This document shows, in pieces, positions 1 to 6,198 of a stretch of 7,823 bases of DNA. Below the pieces are notes generated by a model. It was not told where the DNA came from. It did no database searches and was given only the letters and a program-made list of their open reading frames with translations. This stretch comes from Deltaproteobacteria bacterium RBG_16_54_11 (GTDB taxonomy: Bacteria; Desulfobacterota; B13-G15; RBG-16-54-18), in NCBI GenBank assembly GCA_001797905.1, contig MGQS01000094.1:4337-12159 (forward strand), given 5' to 3'. Each line of letters begins with the position of its first letter. The first letter of the stretch is position 1. A program made the translations under genes and the position numbers.

Positions 1-1
1 C

Positions 2-541
2 AATCCTTCTTTGGAAGTCCTGATTGCCAGAAAAGAAGCGGCGCAGTTCAGCTTAAAATCCGCCAAGGCGGAATTCTTCCCTCAGGTCTACGCCAATGCC
101 CAAGCGGGAAGGACAGATTCTAACTGGCCGCCAGGTAATGATGAATGGTTGGTTGGTGTAACCCTCACGTTTCCGCTGTTTGAAGGCGGCCGCCGGTGGG
201 CAGCGGTGTCTAAGGCCAGGGCCGCATTGAACCAGGCACAGGCAGATGAGAGGAGCGGCCGCGACAGCGTCATCCTGACCTTAGAACAAGCCTGGACTGC
301 GTGGCAGAATTCAATGGATACGGTTGCGGTGCTCAAAAAATTCCTGCGAGCAACTGAAGAACGGGCGAAGATAACCAGAGCACAGTATTCAAATGGTCTT
401 ATCTCATTCGATAACTGGACCATCATCGAGGATAATTTGGTGCAAGCCCAAAAAGCCTTTTTGGATGCTCAGGCTGCGGCAGTTATTGCGGAAGCCCAGT
501 GGATCCAGGCACAAGGAGGGACATTAGACCATGCGGAATAA
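2..541 (+). CDS. TolC-family outer-membrane efflux protein, C-terminal part (5' end outside window)
   Basis: This is the C-terminal ~179 residues of an outer-membrane efflux channel, which would carry substrate from the periplasmic adaptor to the outside. The frame is open back to the left edge (N-P-S-L-E-V-L), so the TTG at position 11 is internal and the gene is truncated only by the window. Visible family features are an Ala/Gln/Lys/Glu-rich helix (ARKEAAQFSLKSAKAEFFPQ), a strand-like segment ending in the typical VGVTLTFPLFEGGRR, then long alternating helices (KARAALNQAQADERSG, TEERAKITRAQYSNGLIS, LVQAQKAFLDAQAAAVIAEAQW). The FPLFEGG stretch resembles the 'P-L-F-G-G' turn seen in many TolC homologues. 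Its stop overlaps the start of the adaptor gene by 11 bases, so the two are surely cotranscribed. The substrate is unknown. Assignment to the family is firm; a specific gene name is not justified. Confidence 0.88.
   Translation, partial: NPSLEVLIARKEAAQFSLKSAKAEFFPQVYANAQAGRTDSNWPPGNDEWLVGVTLTFPLFEGGRRWAAVSKARAALNQAQADERSGRDSVILTLEQAWTAWQNSMDTVAVLKKFLRATEERAKITRAQYSNGLISFDNWTIIEDNLVQAQKAFLDAQAAAVIAEAQWIQAQGGTLDHAE
513..520 (+). promoter_or_regulatory. Ribosome binding site of the adaptor gene, inside the tolC-like gene
   Basis: The purine run AAGGAGGG lies 10 bases upstream of the ATG at 531 and within the last codons of the TolC-like gene. It is a near-perfect Shine-Dalgarno sequence, supports the ATG at 531 as the start, and fits translation coupled to the upstream gene. 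Confidence 0.7.
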
Positions 542-1511
542 AAAATGGAAGATCGTTCTCGCCTTACTGATCGCCGCCGGTTTAGGTGTGATTTTCTTGA
601 TAGCTCTAAAACAAAAACAGTCTCCGGCCGCGGGCATCAAACTGATAAACCCCGTATACGGTGCAATCGAAACGGGCATATCGACTACGGGAACCGTTCA
701 GCCTCAAAACCGTTTAGAGATAAAGCCGCCGATCAGCGGCAGGATTGAAAAGGTCTTGGTCCATGAGGGCGATCGGGTAACAATCGGCCAGACCTTGGCA
801 TTGATGAGTTCTACGGAAAGGGCAGCCCTGTTGGATGCCGCGAGGGCACAAAACAAGGAGCAGTTGGCATATTGGGAGGAGGTGTATAAACCCACGCCGC
901 TTATCGCACCCATTAAGGGCGAAGTAATAGTGCGGGCCGTAGAGCCCGGCCAAACAGTGACTTCCGGCGATGCAATCATTGTGTTGTCGGATCGCCTTAT
1001 TGTTCAGGCGCAGGTGGACGAAACAGATATCGGCAAGGTAAGGCTCAAGCAGGCAGCACTTATCAGCTTGGATGCCTATCCTGATACAAAAGTAAAGGCG
1101 ACAATCGACCACATAGCCTATGAATCGACGATTGTAAATAATGTTACCATTTATAAAGTCGACATCCTCCCTGAAAAAGTACCGGCGATATTTCGCTCAG
1201 GCATGAGCGCTACCATAAACATCGTAGAGCAAAGCAAAGAAAATGTCCTCCTCATACCCCTTGAGGCAGTAAAACAAGATGCGGAGGGGAGCTTTGTCCT
1301 TATAAGCACCGGGAGCAGCGAAAAACCTGTTATTCACAGAGTCCAGCTCGGCATTTCGGATGATAAGAATGTAGAGGTTGTTTCAGGGCTGGAAACTAAG
1401 GACACAATAACCATCGTGACTCAAGATTATCAACCCGCAAAAGATACGGGGTCGGGAACGAATCCTTTCATGCCCCGCCGGCGGCCATCGCAACCATCGC
1501 GCCGTCCATGA
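531..1511 (+). CDS. macA: MacA-like periplasmic adaptor (HlyD/RND-type membrane fusion protein)
   Basis: Periplasmic adaptor of a tripartite efflux pump, linking the MacB-like ABC transporter to the TolC-like channel. Seen in the 326 residues: a basic N-terminus plus one hydrophobic segment (about 6-26, KIVLALLIAAGLGVIFLIAL) that acts as signal anchor; a first lipoyl half (about 63-93, EIKPPISGRIEKVLVHEGD); a short helical link (about 94-122); a second lipoyl half (about 123-153, PLIAPIKGEVIVRAVEPGQ); a beta-barrel domain (about 155-232); and a membrane-proximal domain (about 238-300). The link between the lipoyl halves is only about 29 residues, while classical MacA has a long coiled-coil hairpin there, so contact with the outer-membrane channel may differ. 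The C-terminus is a disordered Pro/Arg-rich tail (MPRRRPSQPSRRP). It overlaps the tolC-like gene by 11 bases and lies 46 bases before the macB-like gene. The family is firm; the macA symbol rests on the MacB neighbour. Confidence 0.9.
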   Translation: MRNKKWKIVLALLIAAGLGVIFLIALKQKQSPAAGIKLINPVYGAIETGISTTGTVQPQNRLEIKPPISGRIEKVLVHEGDRVTIGQTLALMSSTERAALLDAARAQNKEQLAYWEEVYKPTPLIAPIKGEVIVRAVEPGQTVTSGDAIIVLSDRLIVQAQVDETDIGKVRLKQAALISLDAYPDTKVKATIDHIAYESTIVNNVTIYKVDILPEKVPAIFRSGMSATINIVEQSKENVLLIPLEAVKQDAEGSFVLISTGSSEKPVIHRVQLGISDDKNVEVVSGLETKDTITIVTQDYQPAKDTGSGTNPFMPRRRPSQPSRRP

Positions 1512-1557
1512 CCACATGCTCGCGCCCTTGAGCCGAAGCAACCGCTAGGAAAGGCAG

Positions 1558-3525
1558 ATGATCGAACTAAGGCATATAACAAAGACCTATAAGATGGGCG
1601 CCGTAGAGGTGCACGCGTTGCGTGATGTCTCCTTAAAGATTACTCCCGGAGAATTTGTGGCCATTATGGGACCTTCGGGCTCGGGAAAATCAACCCTCAT
1701 GCATATCGTGGGCTTTTTGGATAGGCCCGATTCCGGCGCATACCTTTTAGGCGACAGGGATATAACCGAGCTAGGCGACGACGAATTGGCTATATTGAGA
1801 AACCGGCTGGCAGGCTTTGTCTTTCAGCAATTCCATCTTCTCCCCCGCATCAGCGCCGTGGAAAATGCGGAGCTCCCTTTGATCTACGCCGGAAGGCGTC
1901 ACCTCAAGGAAAAGGCCCATGAAAAGATGCGGGAAGTCGGCCTTGCGCAGAGGGAATCCCACCGGCCCAATGAATTATCAGGCGGCGAGCAACAGCGGGT
2001 GGCTATCGCCAGATCGTTGGTAAACGAACCGTTTATTATCTTCGCGGATGAGCCCACGGGAAATCTCGATACGAAAAGCGAGGAAGAGATCATCGCCTTA
2101 TTGGAGGATCTGAATCGCAAGGGCAAGACCATCCTCATGGTCACCCATGAGCAGGAGATAGCGGCGCGCGCCCGGAGGATCATCCGTATGCGAGATGGCG
2201 AGATCGTCGCCGATGAGAGGAAGAGGGCCAGGCGTAAAAAACCCGTTGCCATGCCGCAGGGTCTTTCCATCGATGCTATCTTGTCCGAATCGCGACAAAC
2301 GTTGGCACAGGCGGCGTTCATAGACCACTTCCGTCAGGCCCTCCATGCAATCGTTTCCCACAAAATGCGCTCGTTCCTCTCTATGGTCGGGATACTGATC
2401 GGCATTGCCTCGGTCATTGCCATGCTGGCCTTGGGGCAAGGGGCGAAGGAGTCTATCACGAAACAATTGGCCTCGCTGGGATCAAACCTCCTATCGATAA
2501 GGCCCGGCGCCAGCCAGATGGGTGGGGTAGCCTTGGAGGCCGGGACAGTCACCCGTTTTACCTTACAGGACGCGGATGCGATAGCAAAGCTCACGGGTAC
2601 GATCAGCAGAGTATCCCCTTCGGTCAGCGGCCGTGGCCAGCTCGTCTACGGCAACAAAAACTGGAATACACAGGTCCTCGGCACCGGGACCAATTACGCA
2701 CCGATGCGGGCAGCAATCCCGGCAATCGGCAGGTTCTTTACCGAGGACGAATTGCGCAAGCGGGATAAGCTCGTCGTACTCGGCACCTCGGTCGTTACAA
2801 ACCTTTTCGGCGATGCCAATCCAATCAATGCCGCAATAAAGATAAATCGCATCAATTTTAAGGTCATCGGCGTCATGCCGAAAAAAGGTGCATCCCCTTT
2901 TCGTGATCAAGATGATGTAGTGGTTATCCCGGTTACGACCGCCATGTATCGAGTACTCGGAAAACAATATGTCGATTTTATCGATGCGGAGGTGCGAGAT
3001 CCTCTTTTGATGGATGAGGCCCAAGATGCCATAAGCAAACTCGTTATAAAACGCCACAACCTTACTAAAGACAGACAAGATACGTTTAACATCCGCAACA
3101 TGGCGGACATCCAGGCAACCCTCCAGAGCACCACGCGGACCATGACGTGGCTGCTGGGCTCCATTGCCGCCATCTCCCTGTTAGTCGGGGGCATAGGCAT
3201 CATGAATATCATGCTGGTGTCGGTATCGGAGCGGACCAGGGAAATAGGGCTTCGCAAGGCGATCGGGGCGCGCAAGAAGGATATCATGGTGCAATTCCTC
3301 ATCGAGGCCGTACTGATGACCATGAGCGGGGGCATAGCCGGCATCCTCTGCGGCATCGGGATGTCCTTTCTGCTCGCCCTCCTGGCCGGCTGGGCGACAA
3401 AGGTCTCGATATTTGCGATAGTGCTGGCCACGACCTTTTCCCTCTTTGTCGGGGTAGGCTTCGGCCTCTGGCCGGCCCGCCAGGCAGCACGTCTCAATCC
3501 TATCGAGGCGCTGAGATATGAATAA
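1558..3525 (+). CDS. macB: MacB-like ABC transporter, fused ATPase and FtsX-type permease
   Basis: Inner-membrane ABC protein that uses ATP to drive mechanotransmission through the adaptor and channel; known relatives export macrolides, lipopeptides or toxins, but the substrate here is unknown. The 655 residues match the usual MacB length. ATPase domain (1-225): Walker A GPSGSGKST (38-46), Q-loop FQQ (89-91), signature LSGGEQQRVAIARSL (140-154), Walker B IIFADE (160-165) with D-loop GNLD, and switch histidine in VTHE (H197). A basic linker (RKRARRKKP, about 221-229) leads to TM1 (about 273-293), a periplasmic MacB core domain (about 295-525), then three TM helices (about 530-552, 580-604, 615-637). 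The conserved SERTREIGLRKAIGARKKDI (557-576) is the typical FtsX/MacB cytoplasmic loop, and PARQAARLNPIEALRYE closes the protein as in the family. All catalytic motifs are intact. Start ATG is preceded by the purine run AGGAAAGG (1548-1555). It is the last gene of the operon. Confidence 0.95.
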   Translation: MIELRHITKTYKMGAVEVHALRDVSLKITPGEFVAIMGPSGSGKSTLMHIVGFLDRPDSGAYLLGDRDITELGDDELAILRNRLAGFVFQQFHLLPRISAVENAELPLIYAGRRHLKEKAHEKMREVGLAQRESHRPNELSGGEQQRVAIARSLVNEPFIIFADEPTGNLDTKSEEEIIALLEDLNRKGKTILMVTHEQEIAARARRIIRMRDGEIVADERKRARRKKPVAMPQGLSIDAILSESRQTLAQAAFIDHFRQALHAIVSHKMRSFLSMVGILIGIASVIAMLALGQGAKESITKQLASLGSNLLSIRPGASQMGGVALEAGTVTRFTLQDADAIAKLTGTISRVSPSVSGRGQLVYGNKNWNTQVLGTGTNYAPMRAAIPAIGRFFTEDELRKRDKLVVLGTSVVTNLFGDANPINAAIKINRINFKVIGVMPKKGASPFRDQDDVVVIPVTTAMYRVLGKQYVDFIDAEVRDPLLMDEAQDAISKLVIKRHNLTKDRQDTFNIRNMADIQATLQSTTRTMTWLLGSIAAISLLVGGIGIMNIMLVSVSERTREIGLRKAIGARKKDIMVQFLIEAVLMTMSGGIAGILCGIGMSFLLALLAGWATKVSIFAIVLATTFSLFVGVGFGLWPARQAARLNPIEALRYE

Positions 3526-3613
3526 TAATTAAAACTTTTTTCTTCTTTTTTTTACACTAGCACCCTAGACCCCTCGAACCCCGGAACCCCTTCCTCATAG
3601 AGTTCTAACTTAG
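3526..3613. other. Convergent intergenic gap with T-rich tract and C-rich micro-repeat
   Basis: These 88 bases separate two genes that end toward each other. The first part is a long T-rich tract on the + strand (about 3535-3554), which may help end transcription of the efflux operon, although I find no strong hairpin before it. The second part (about 3562-3592) is a degenerate C-rich run with an approximately 8-base rhythm (variants of GAACCCC). No gene is seen. Confidence 0.5.
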
Positions 3614-5026
3614 CTACTCCACCACCCGCAGCCAAAAGGTCTTTAAATACGCACCCTCGGGGTGATTGAGCGCAGCGGGATGGTCCTGAGGCGCCCCCCA
3701 AAGGCCCAAGACCTGTAGCTGGCGGCGTGCGTCAACAGCAGCATATGAGAGTATCTTTTGGAAGAGCGCTGCATCGATGTGCTGTGAGCAGGAGCAGGTA
3801 AGGATCAGCCCACCTTTCTTGGTTCGCTTCATGGCATAGAGGTTTATGTCCTTGTACCCCCGGATCGCCCCCTTGACCTGCCCCTTGCGTTTGGCAAAGG
3901 CAGGCGGGTCGAGAATGATAAGGTCGTAGTCATCCTGCTCATCCCTGAGAAACTGAAAGACATCCGCCTTGACCAATCGCTGGCTATCTAAAGGGATGTT
4001 GTTAAGGATCAGGTTCTCTTTGCATAACGCCAAGGCCTCTGCCGAGGCCTCTACCGAGGTTACCGCCTCGGCCCCTCCGAGCGAGGCAGCGATGGAAAAC
4101 CCGCCGGTATAAGAAAAGCAATTGAGCACCTTCTTCCCTCGCGCCAACCCCCTGATAAGGGAGCGATTATCGCGCTGATCCAGATAAAAACCGGTCTTCT
4201 GCCCTCCTTTGACATCGACTAAAAACTTAATACCGTTTTCCCGGATCTCGATAAGGTCGGGAAATATACCCTCCCTGGCTAAAGAGCCACCTTTGACCAA
4301 AGGGTCACCTTCGGCGGCTTCGGCGGCTTCGGCTCCGGTGGCTGAAGAGCCATCTTCGACGATGAGACCAGTGGAATCCGGCAGGCCTTCTTGCGCGCGC
4401 GCCCCGGCATCACTGCGGTCGTACATCATCCGGGGTGCGAGGAGATCCTTGAGCATGGAAATGATCCAATCCCTGAACCTCTCCATGCCGGCGGTATTCA
4501 GCTGGAGCACCAGGTAATCGCCATATCTATCGCAAATAAGGCCGGGCAGCAAATCTCCCTCAGCGTGGATCAGCCGACAGCTATTAGTGGTCCCCGCGCC
4601 ACTATTAGTGGTCCCCGCGCCACTATTAGTGGTCCCCGCGCCACTATTAGTGGCCCCCGCGCCACTATTAGTGGCCCTGGCCCCGGAGGTGGCCCTTTGG
4701 CCAAAAGGGCCACCTCCGGCTTCGGCCGCGCCGGCGGCAGTCTCGGGAGTAAGGATGGGCTTGCGGATAGCGAGAGCCCCTTCAATCCGCTCCTGAAAAA
4801 AGGCCTTGTCTATCGCAACCGGTTGGCGGCTGAGCAGTCTTACCGCAATCTGAGAGCGAGGGTTGTAGTAGCCCCTGCCCAGGAACTCCCCTCCATGGGA
4901 AAAGAGGTCCACGATCCCACCCGCATCTACCTCGCCCTCAACGCTTTCAATAGCCCCGGAGAAAACCCAGGGATGTCCGCGGGAAGGCGCCTTCTCTCTC
5001 CCCTGTTTAAGCAACACCCGGGCCAT
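3614..5026 (-). CDS. rlmI: RlmI-like class I SAM-dependent rRNA methyltransferase with two low-complexity insertions
   Basis: Likely adds a methyl group to a 23S rRNA base; in E. coli, RlmI makes m5C1962. Domains seen: N-terminal PUA-type RNA-binding domain (about 2-75, with LLKQGREKAPSRGHPWVFSG); a central domain starting RLIHAEGDLLPGLICDRYGDYLVLQ (151-175); and a Rossmann methyltransferase domain with KGGQKTGFYLDQRDNR (273-288), SAM-binding motif I VLNCFSYTGGFSIAA (300-314), motif IV DPPAFAKRKG (373-382) and CSCS (411-414). The protein is 470 residues against roughly 390-400 for the family. The excess is two insertions, at about 95-149 (five repeats ending TNS) and 207-254 (Ala/Glu/Gly-rich, with 21-residue duplication). 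Both lie between conserved blocks and leave the motifs and frame intact, so the enzyme is probably active. Its ATG is one base after the stop of the upstream peptidase gene (TAACATG), indicating cotranscription and translational coupling. The family is firm; the exact target base is inferred. Confidence 0.92.
   Translation of the reverse strand: MARVLLKQGREKAPSRGHPWVFSGAIESVEGEVDAGGIVDLFSHGGEFLGRGYYNPRSQIAVRLLSRQPVAIDKAFFQERIEGALAIRKPILTPETAAGAAEAGGGPFGQRATSGARATNSGAGATNSGAGTTNSGAGTTNSGAGTTNSCRLIHAEGDLLPGLICDRYGDYLVLQLNTAGMERFRDWIISMLKDLLAPRMMYDRSDAGARAQEGLPDSTGLIVEDGSSATGAEAAEAAEGDPLVKGGSLAREGIFPDLIEIRENGIKFLVDVKGGQKTGFYLDQRDNRSLIRGLARGKKVLNCFSYTGGFSIAASLGGAEAVTSVEASAEALALCKENLILNNIPLDSQRLVKADVFQFLRDEQDDYDLIILDPPAFAKRKGQVKGAIRGYKDINLYAMKRTKKGGLILTCSCSQHIDAALFQKILSYAAVDARRQLQVLGLWGAPQDHPAALNHPEGAYLKTFWLRVVE
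4276..4401. repeat. Diverged 63-base tandem duplication inside the methyltransferase gene
   Basis: Bases 4276-4299 and 4339-4362 match at 20 of 24 positions with an offset of exactly 63 bases (21 codons), so the reading frame is kept. In protein terms this gives related segments around LVKGGSLA (243-250) and IVEDGSSA (222-229). Between them sits a 9-base micro-repeat (CTTCGGCGG, about three units, 4309-4335) that encodes the Ala/Glu run AEAAEAA. The duplication makes up most of the second insertion of the enzyme. Confidence 0.6.
4581..4680. repeat. 21-bp tandem repeat, four full copies plus one partial, in-frame in the methyltransferase gene
   Basis: Units begin at 4581, 4602, 4623 and 4644, with a partial unit from 4665. 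The first three full units are identical; the fourth differs by one base (GGTCCCC to GGCCCCC). On the coding (-) strand each unit encodes seven residues, G-A-G-T/A-T-N-S. Each junction also forms a 13-base palindrome, CCACTATTAGTGG (for example 4599-4611, 4620-4632, 4641-4653, 4662-4674). The last encoded TNS sits directly before CRLIHAEGD, where a similar T-N-S/A motif normally occurs in the family, so the array probably grew by duplication of native sequence. Confidence 0.95.
4683..4719. repeat. 37-base palindrome with perfect 16-bp arms inside the methyltransferase gene
   Basis: Left arm 4683-4698 and right arm 4704-4719 are perfect reverse complements (arm CCGGAGGTGGCCCTTT) around a 5-base loop, GGCCA. 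It directly adjoins the 21-bp repeat array and encodes residues about 103-115 (around GPFGQRATSG). A related but diverged sequence lies at about 4287-4314. A structure of this strength inside a coding region is unusual and suggests an inserted palindromic element. Confidence 0.9.
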
Positions 5027-5027
5027 G

Positions 5028-6014
5028 TTACGGAGATTCCGTGCGACCTTTCAGATCCCGATAGGCGGGGATAATGCCGAAGCCGTCGGCCTTCATGATT
5101 GCCCGCTTCACCGCCTCCATCACGGCAGCCTCGGCCAGCGCCCCCACGTGGTTCACATCCCCCGCGTGCTGCCCTAGGGAGAGGGCGAAGACGATGTCGC
5201 CGTCAAGGGTGGTGTTGATCGGCGAGATGACCCGCGCGAGCCCATTGTGCGCCATCTGGGCCACCTTGATGGCATCCTCCCTGACGAGGGCTACGTTCGT
5301 AGCAATCACACCGATGGTGGTGTTTCCCTTGTATGAATTGCCGAATCCCTCTTTCCATATCCCTTGTCGCAGCAGATCCGCCGTGCTCACGAAACCAATC
5401 CCCTTTTCATCCCTGAGCCCTGCGAGGATTGCCCCGGTCCTCCCATCCACCACGTCTCCCAGGGCATTCACTGCGGCGAGGGCACCAACCACGACCCCTG
5501 CTTTTCCCTCCAGGCTGGCCGTCCCGACGCCTCCCTTACAAGCCCTCTCCAACCCAAAGAGCTTCCCGACAGTCGCCCCGGTCCCTACCCCGATACTCCC
5601 CTCCTCCATTGCTCCGGCTGAGGCGTGGAGGCAGGCTTCATAGGCCATTGCGGCATCCGGGCGGATCCGATAGTCGCCGAAGGCAAGGTCGAATATCACC
5701 GCGGCGGGGACGATGGGGACGCGGGTGACCCCTACATCGAACCCCTTGCCCTTTTCCTCCAGGTAACGCATCACCCCCCCGACGGCATCGAGGCCAAAGG
5801 AACTTCCGCCGGTGAGGAGGATGGCATGCACCTGCTGGACCACATGCACTGGATAGAGTGAATCGAGCTGGCGGGTCCCGGTGGCCGATCCCCGTATCTC
5901 CACACCCCCCACCGCTCCCTCTTCACAGAGGACAACCGTGCAGCCGGTCATGGCATCGACGTTGCTCGCATGACCCACGCGGATTCCCTGGACATCGGTT
6001 ATGGCGCCGAGCAT
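5028..6014 (-). CDS. P1/DmpA-family peptidase (S58, L-aminopeptidase/D-esterase type)
   Basis: N-terminal-nucleophile hydrolase of the DmpA fold, predicted to cut itself into two chains and then to remove N-terminal residues from small peptides or amides; the natural substrate is unknown. The 328 residues match the single-chain precursor length of the family. Seen: start MLGAITDVQGIRVGHA (typical of the family), EIRGSATGTRQLDSLYP (39-55), GGSSFGLDAVGGVMRYLEE (69-87), GVGTGATVGKLFG (142-154), VNALGDVVD (182-190), and GNTTIGVIATNVALVREDA (230-248). The likely self-cleavage point is before a Thr in N231-T232-T233; which bond is cut is inferred from family knowledge. There is no signal peptide, so it should be cytoplasmic. 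The start is supported by the purine-rich GAGGTGAGGGAG just upstream on the minus strand (about 6017-6028). It is the first gene of a two-gene unit, ending one base before the rRNA methyltransferase start. Confidence 0.93.
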   Translation of the reverse strand: MLGAITDVQGIRVGHASNVDAMTGCTVVLCEEGAVGGVEIRGSATGTRQLDSLYPVHVVQQVHAILLTGGSSFGLDAVGGVMRYLEEKGKGFDVGVTRVPIVPAAVIFDLAFGDYRIRPDAAMAYEACLHASAGAMEEGSIGVGTGATVGKLFGLERACKGGVGTASLEGKAGVVVGALAAVNALGDVVDGRTGAILAGLRDEKGIGFVSTADLLRQGIWKEGFGNSYKGNTTIGVIATNVALVREDAIKVAQMAHNGLARVISPINTTLDGDIVFALSLGQHAGDVNHVGALAEAAVMEAVKRAIMKADGFGIIPAYRDLKGRTESP

Positions 6015-6057
6015 CTCTCCCTCACCTCTTGTATTCTACGTTGCCGACCTTACTCCA

Positions 6058-6087
6058 AGGATAACAGAGCCCCTTTCTCCTTGTCAA
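6058..6087 (-). promoter_or_regulatory. Candidate sigma70-type promoter of the peptidase-methyltransferase unit
   Basis: Read on the minus strand, a perfect TTGACA (6087-6082) is followed after 18 bases by TATCCT (6063-6058), a 4/6 match to the -10 consensus. It lies about 45 bases upstream of the peptidase start. The call is by consensus only. Confidence 0.45.
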
Positions 6088-6099
6088 TTTGAGCTTTAC

Positions 6100-6129
6100 T
6101 TGACACTTGTCTGTATACCTGATTAAATT
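6100..6129 (+). promoter_or_regulatory. Candidate sigma70-type promoter of the Mrp-family ATPase gene
   Basis: A perfect TTGACA (6100-6105) is followed after 17 or 18 bases by TTAAAT or TAAATT (6123-6129), each a 4/6 match to the -10 consensus. This leaves a leader of about 65 bases before the ATG at 6199. Just downstream of the -35 box is GACACTTGTC (6102-6111), with 4-base inverted arms, which could be part of an operator. The call is by consensus only. Confidence 0.45.
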
Positions 6130-6198
6130 AAAGAGGAAACAGGAAAGGGCCGGCGCTTCCGCTTCTGCGCGGGGGGCAATCTTCGAGATAGGAAAACC

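Noticed and set aside
11..541. TTG at 11 as a true start of the TolC-like gene
   Set aside because: The frame stays open to the left edge, the residues before it (N-P-S) fit the family, and the protein would otherwise lack its N-terminal half.
2907..3497. Long minus-strand open frame opposite the MacB permease domain
   Set aside because: It is antisense to intact, conserved MacB sequence and rich in Met/Arg/Ser with no domain.
3526..3560. Strong intrinsic terminator after the macB-like gene
   Set aside because: There is a T-rich tract, but I could find no stable GC stem before it.
4033..4056. 12-base duplication (AGGCCTCTGCCG / AGGCCTCTACCG) in the methyltransferase gene
   Set aside because: The encoded VEASAEALAL has the normal length for this family position (compare typical V-D-x-S-x-E-A-L), so it is probably codon repetition and not an insertion.
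4581..4680. Possible CRISPR array
   Set aside because: Units are contiguous 21-bp repeats with no unique spacers, and they lie in frame within a conserved gene.
3614..5026. Possible frameshift or pseudogene in the methyltransferase because of its extra length
   Set aside because: The frame is continuous, the PUA, central and SAM-binding motifs are all present in order, and both insertions are bounded by conserved blocks.
4391..5074. Long + strand open frame across the repeat region, with the repeat read as a SGPRATI-like peptide
   Set aside because: It is antisense to the methyltransferase, whose conserved motifs on both sides prove the minus-strand frame. A 21-bp repeat without stops stays open in several frames, so the openness carries no evidence.
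5074..5643. Long + strand open frame opposite the peptidase gene
   Set aside because: It is a shadow of the GC-rich peptidase gene, has Pro/Ser/Ala-rich random composition and no recognisable domain.
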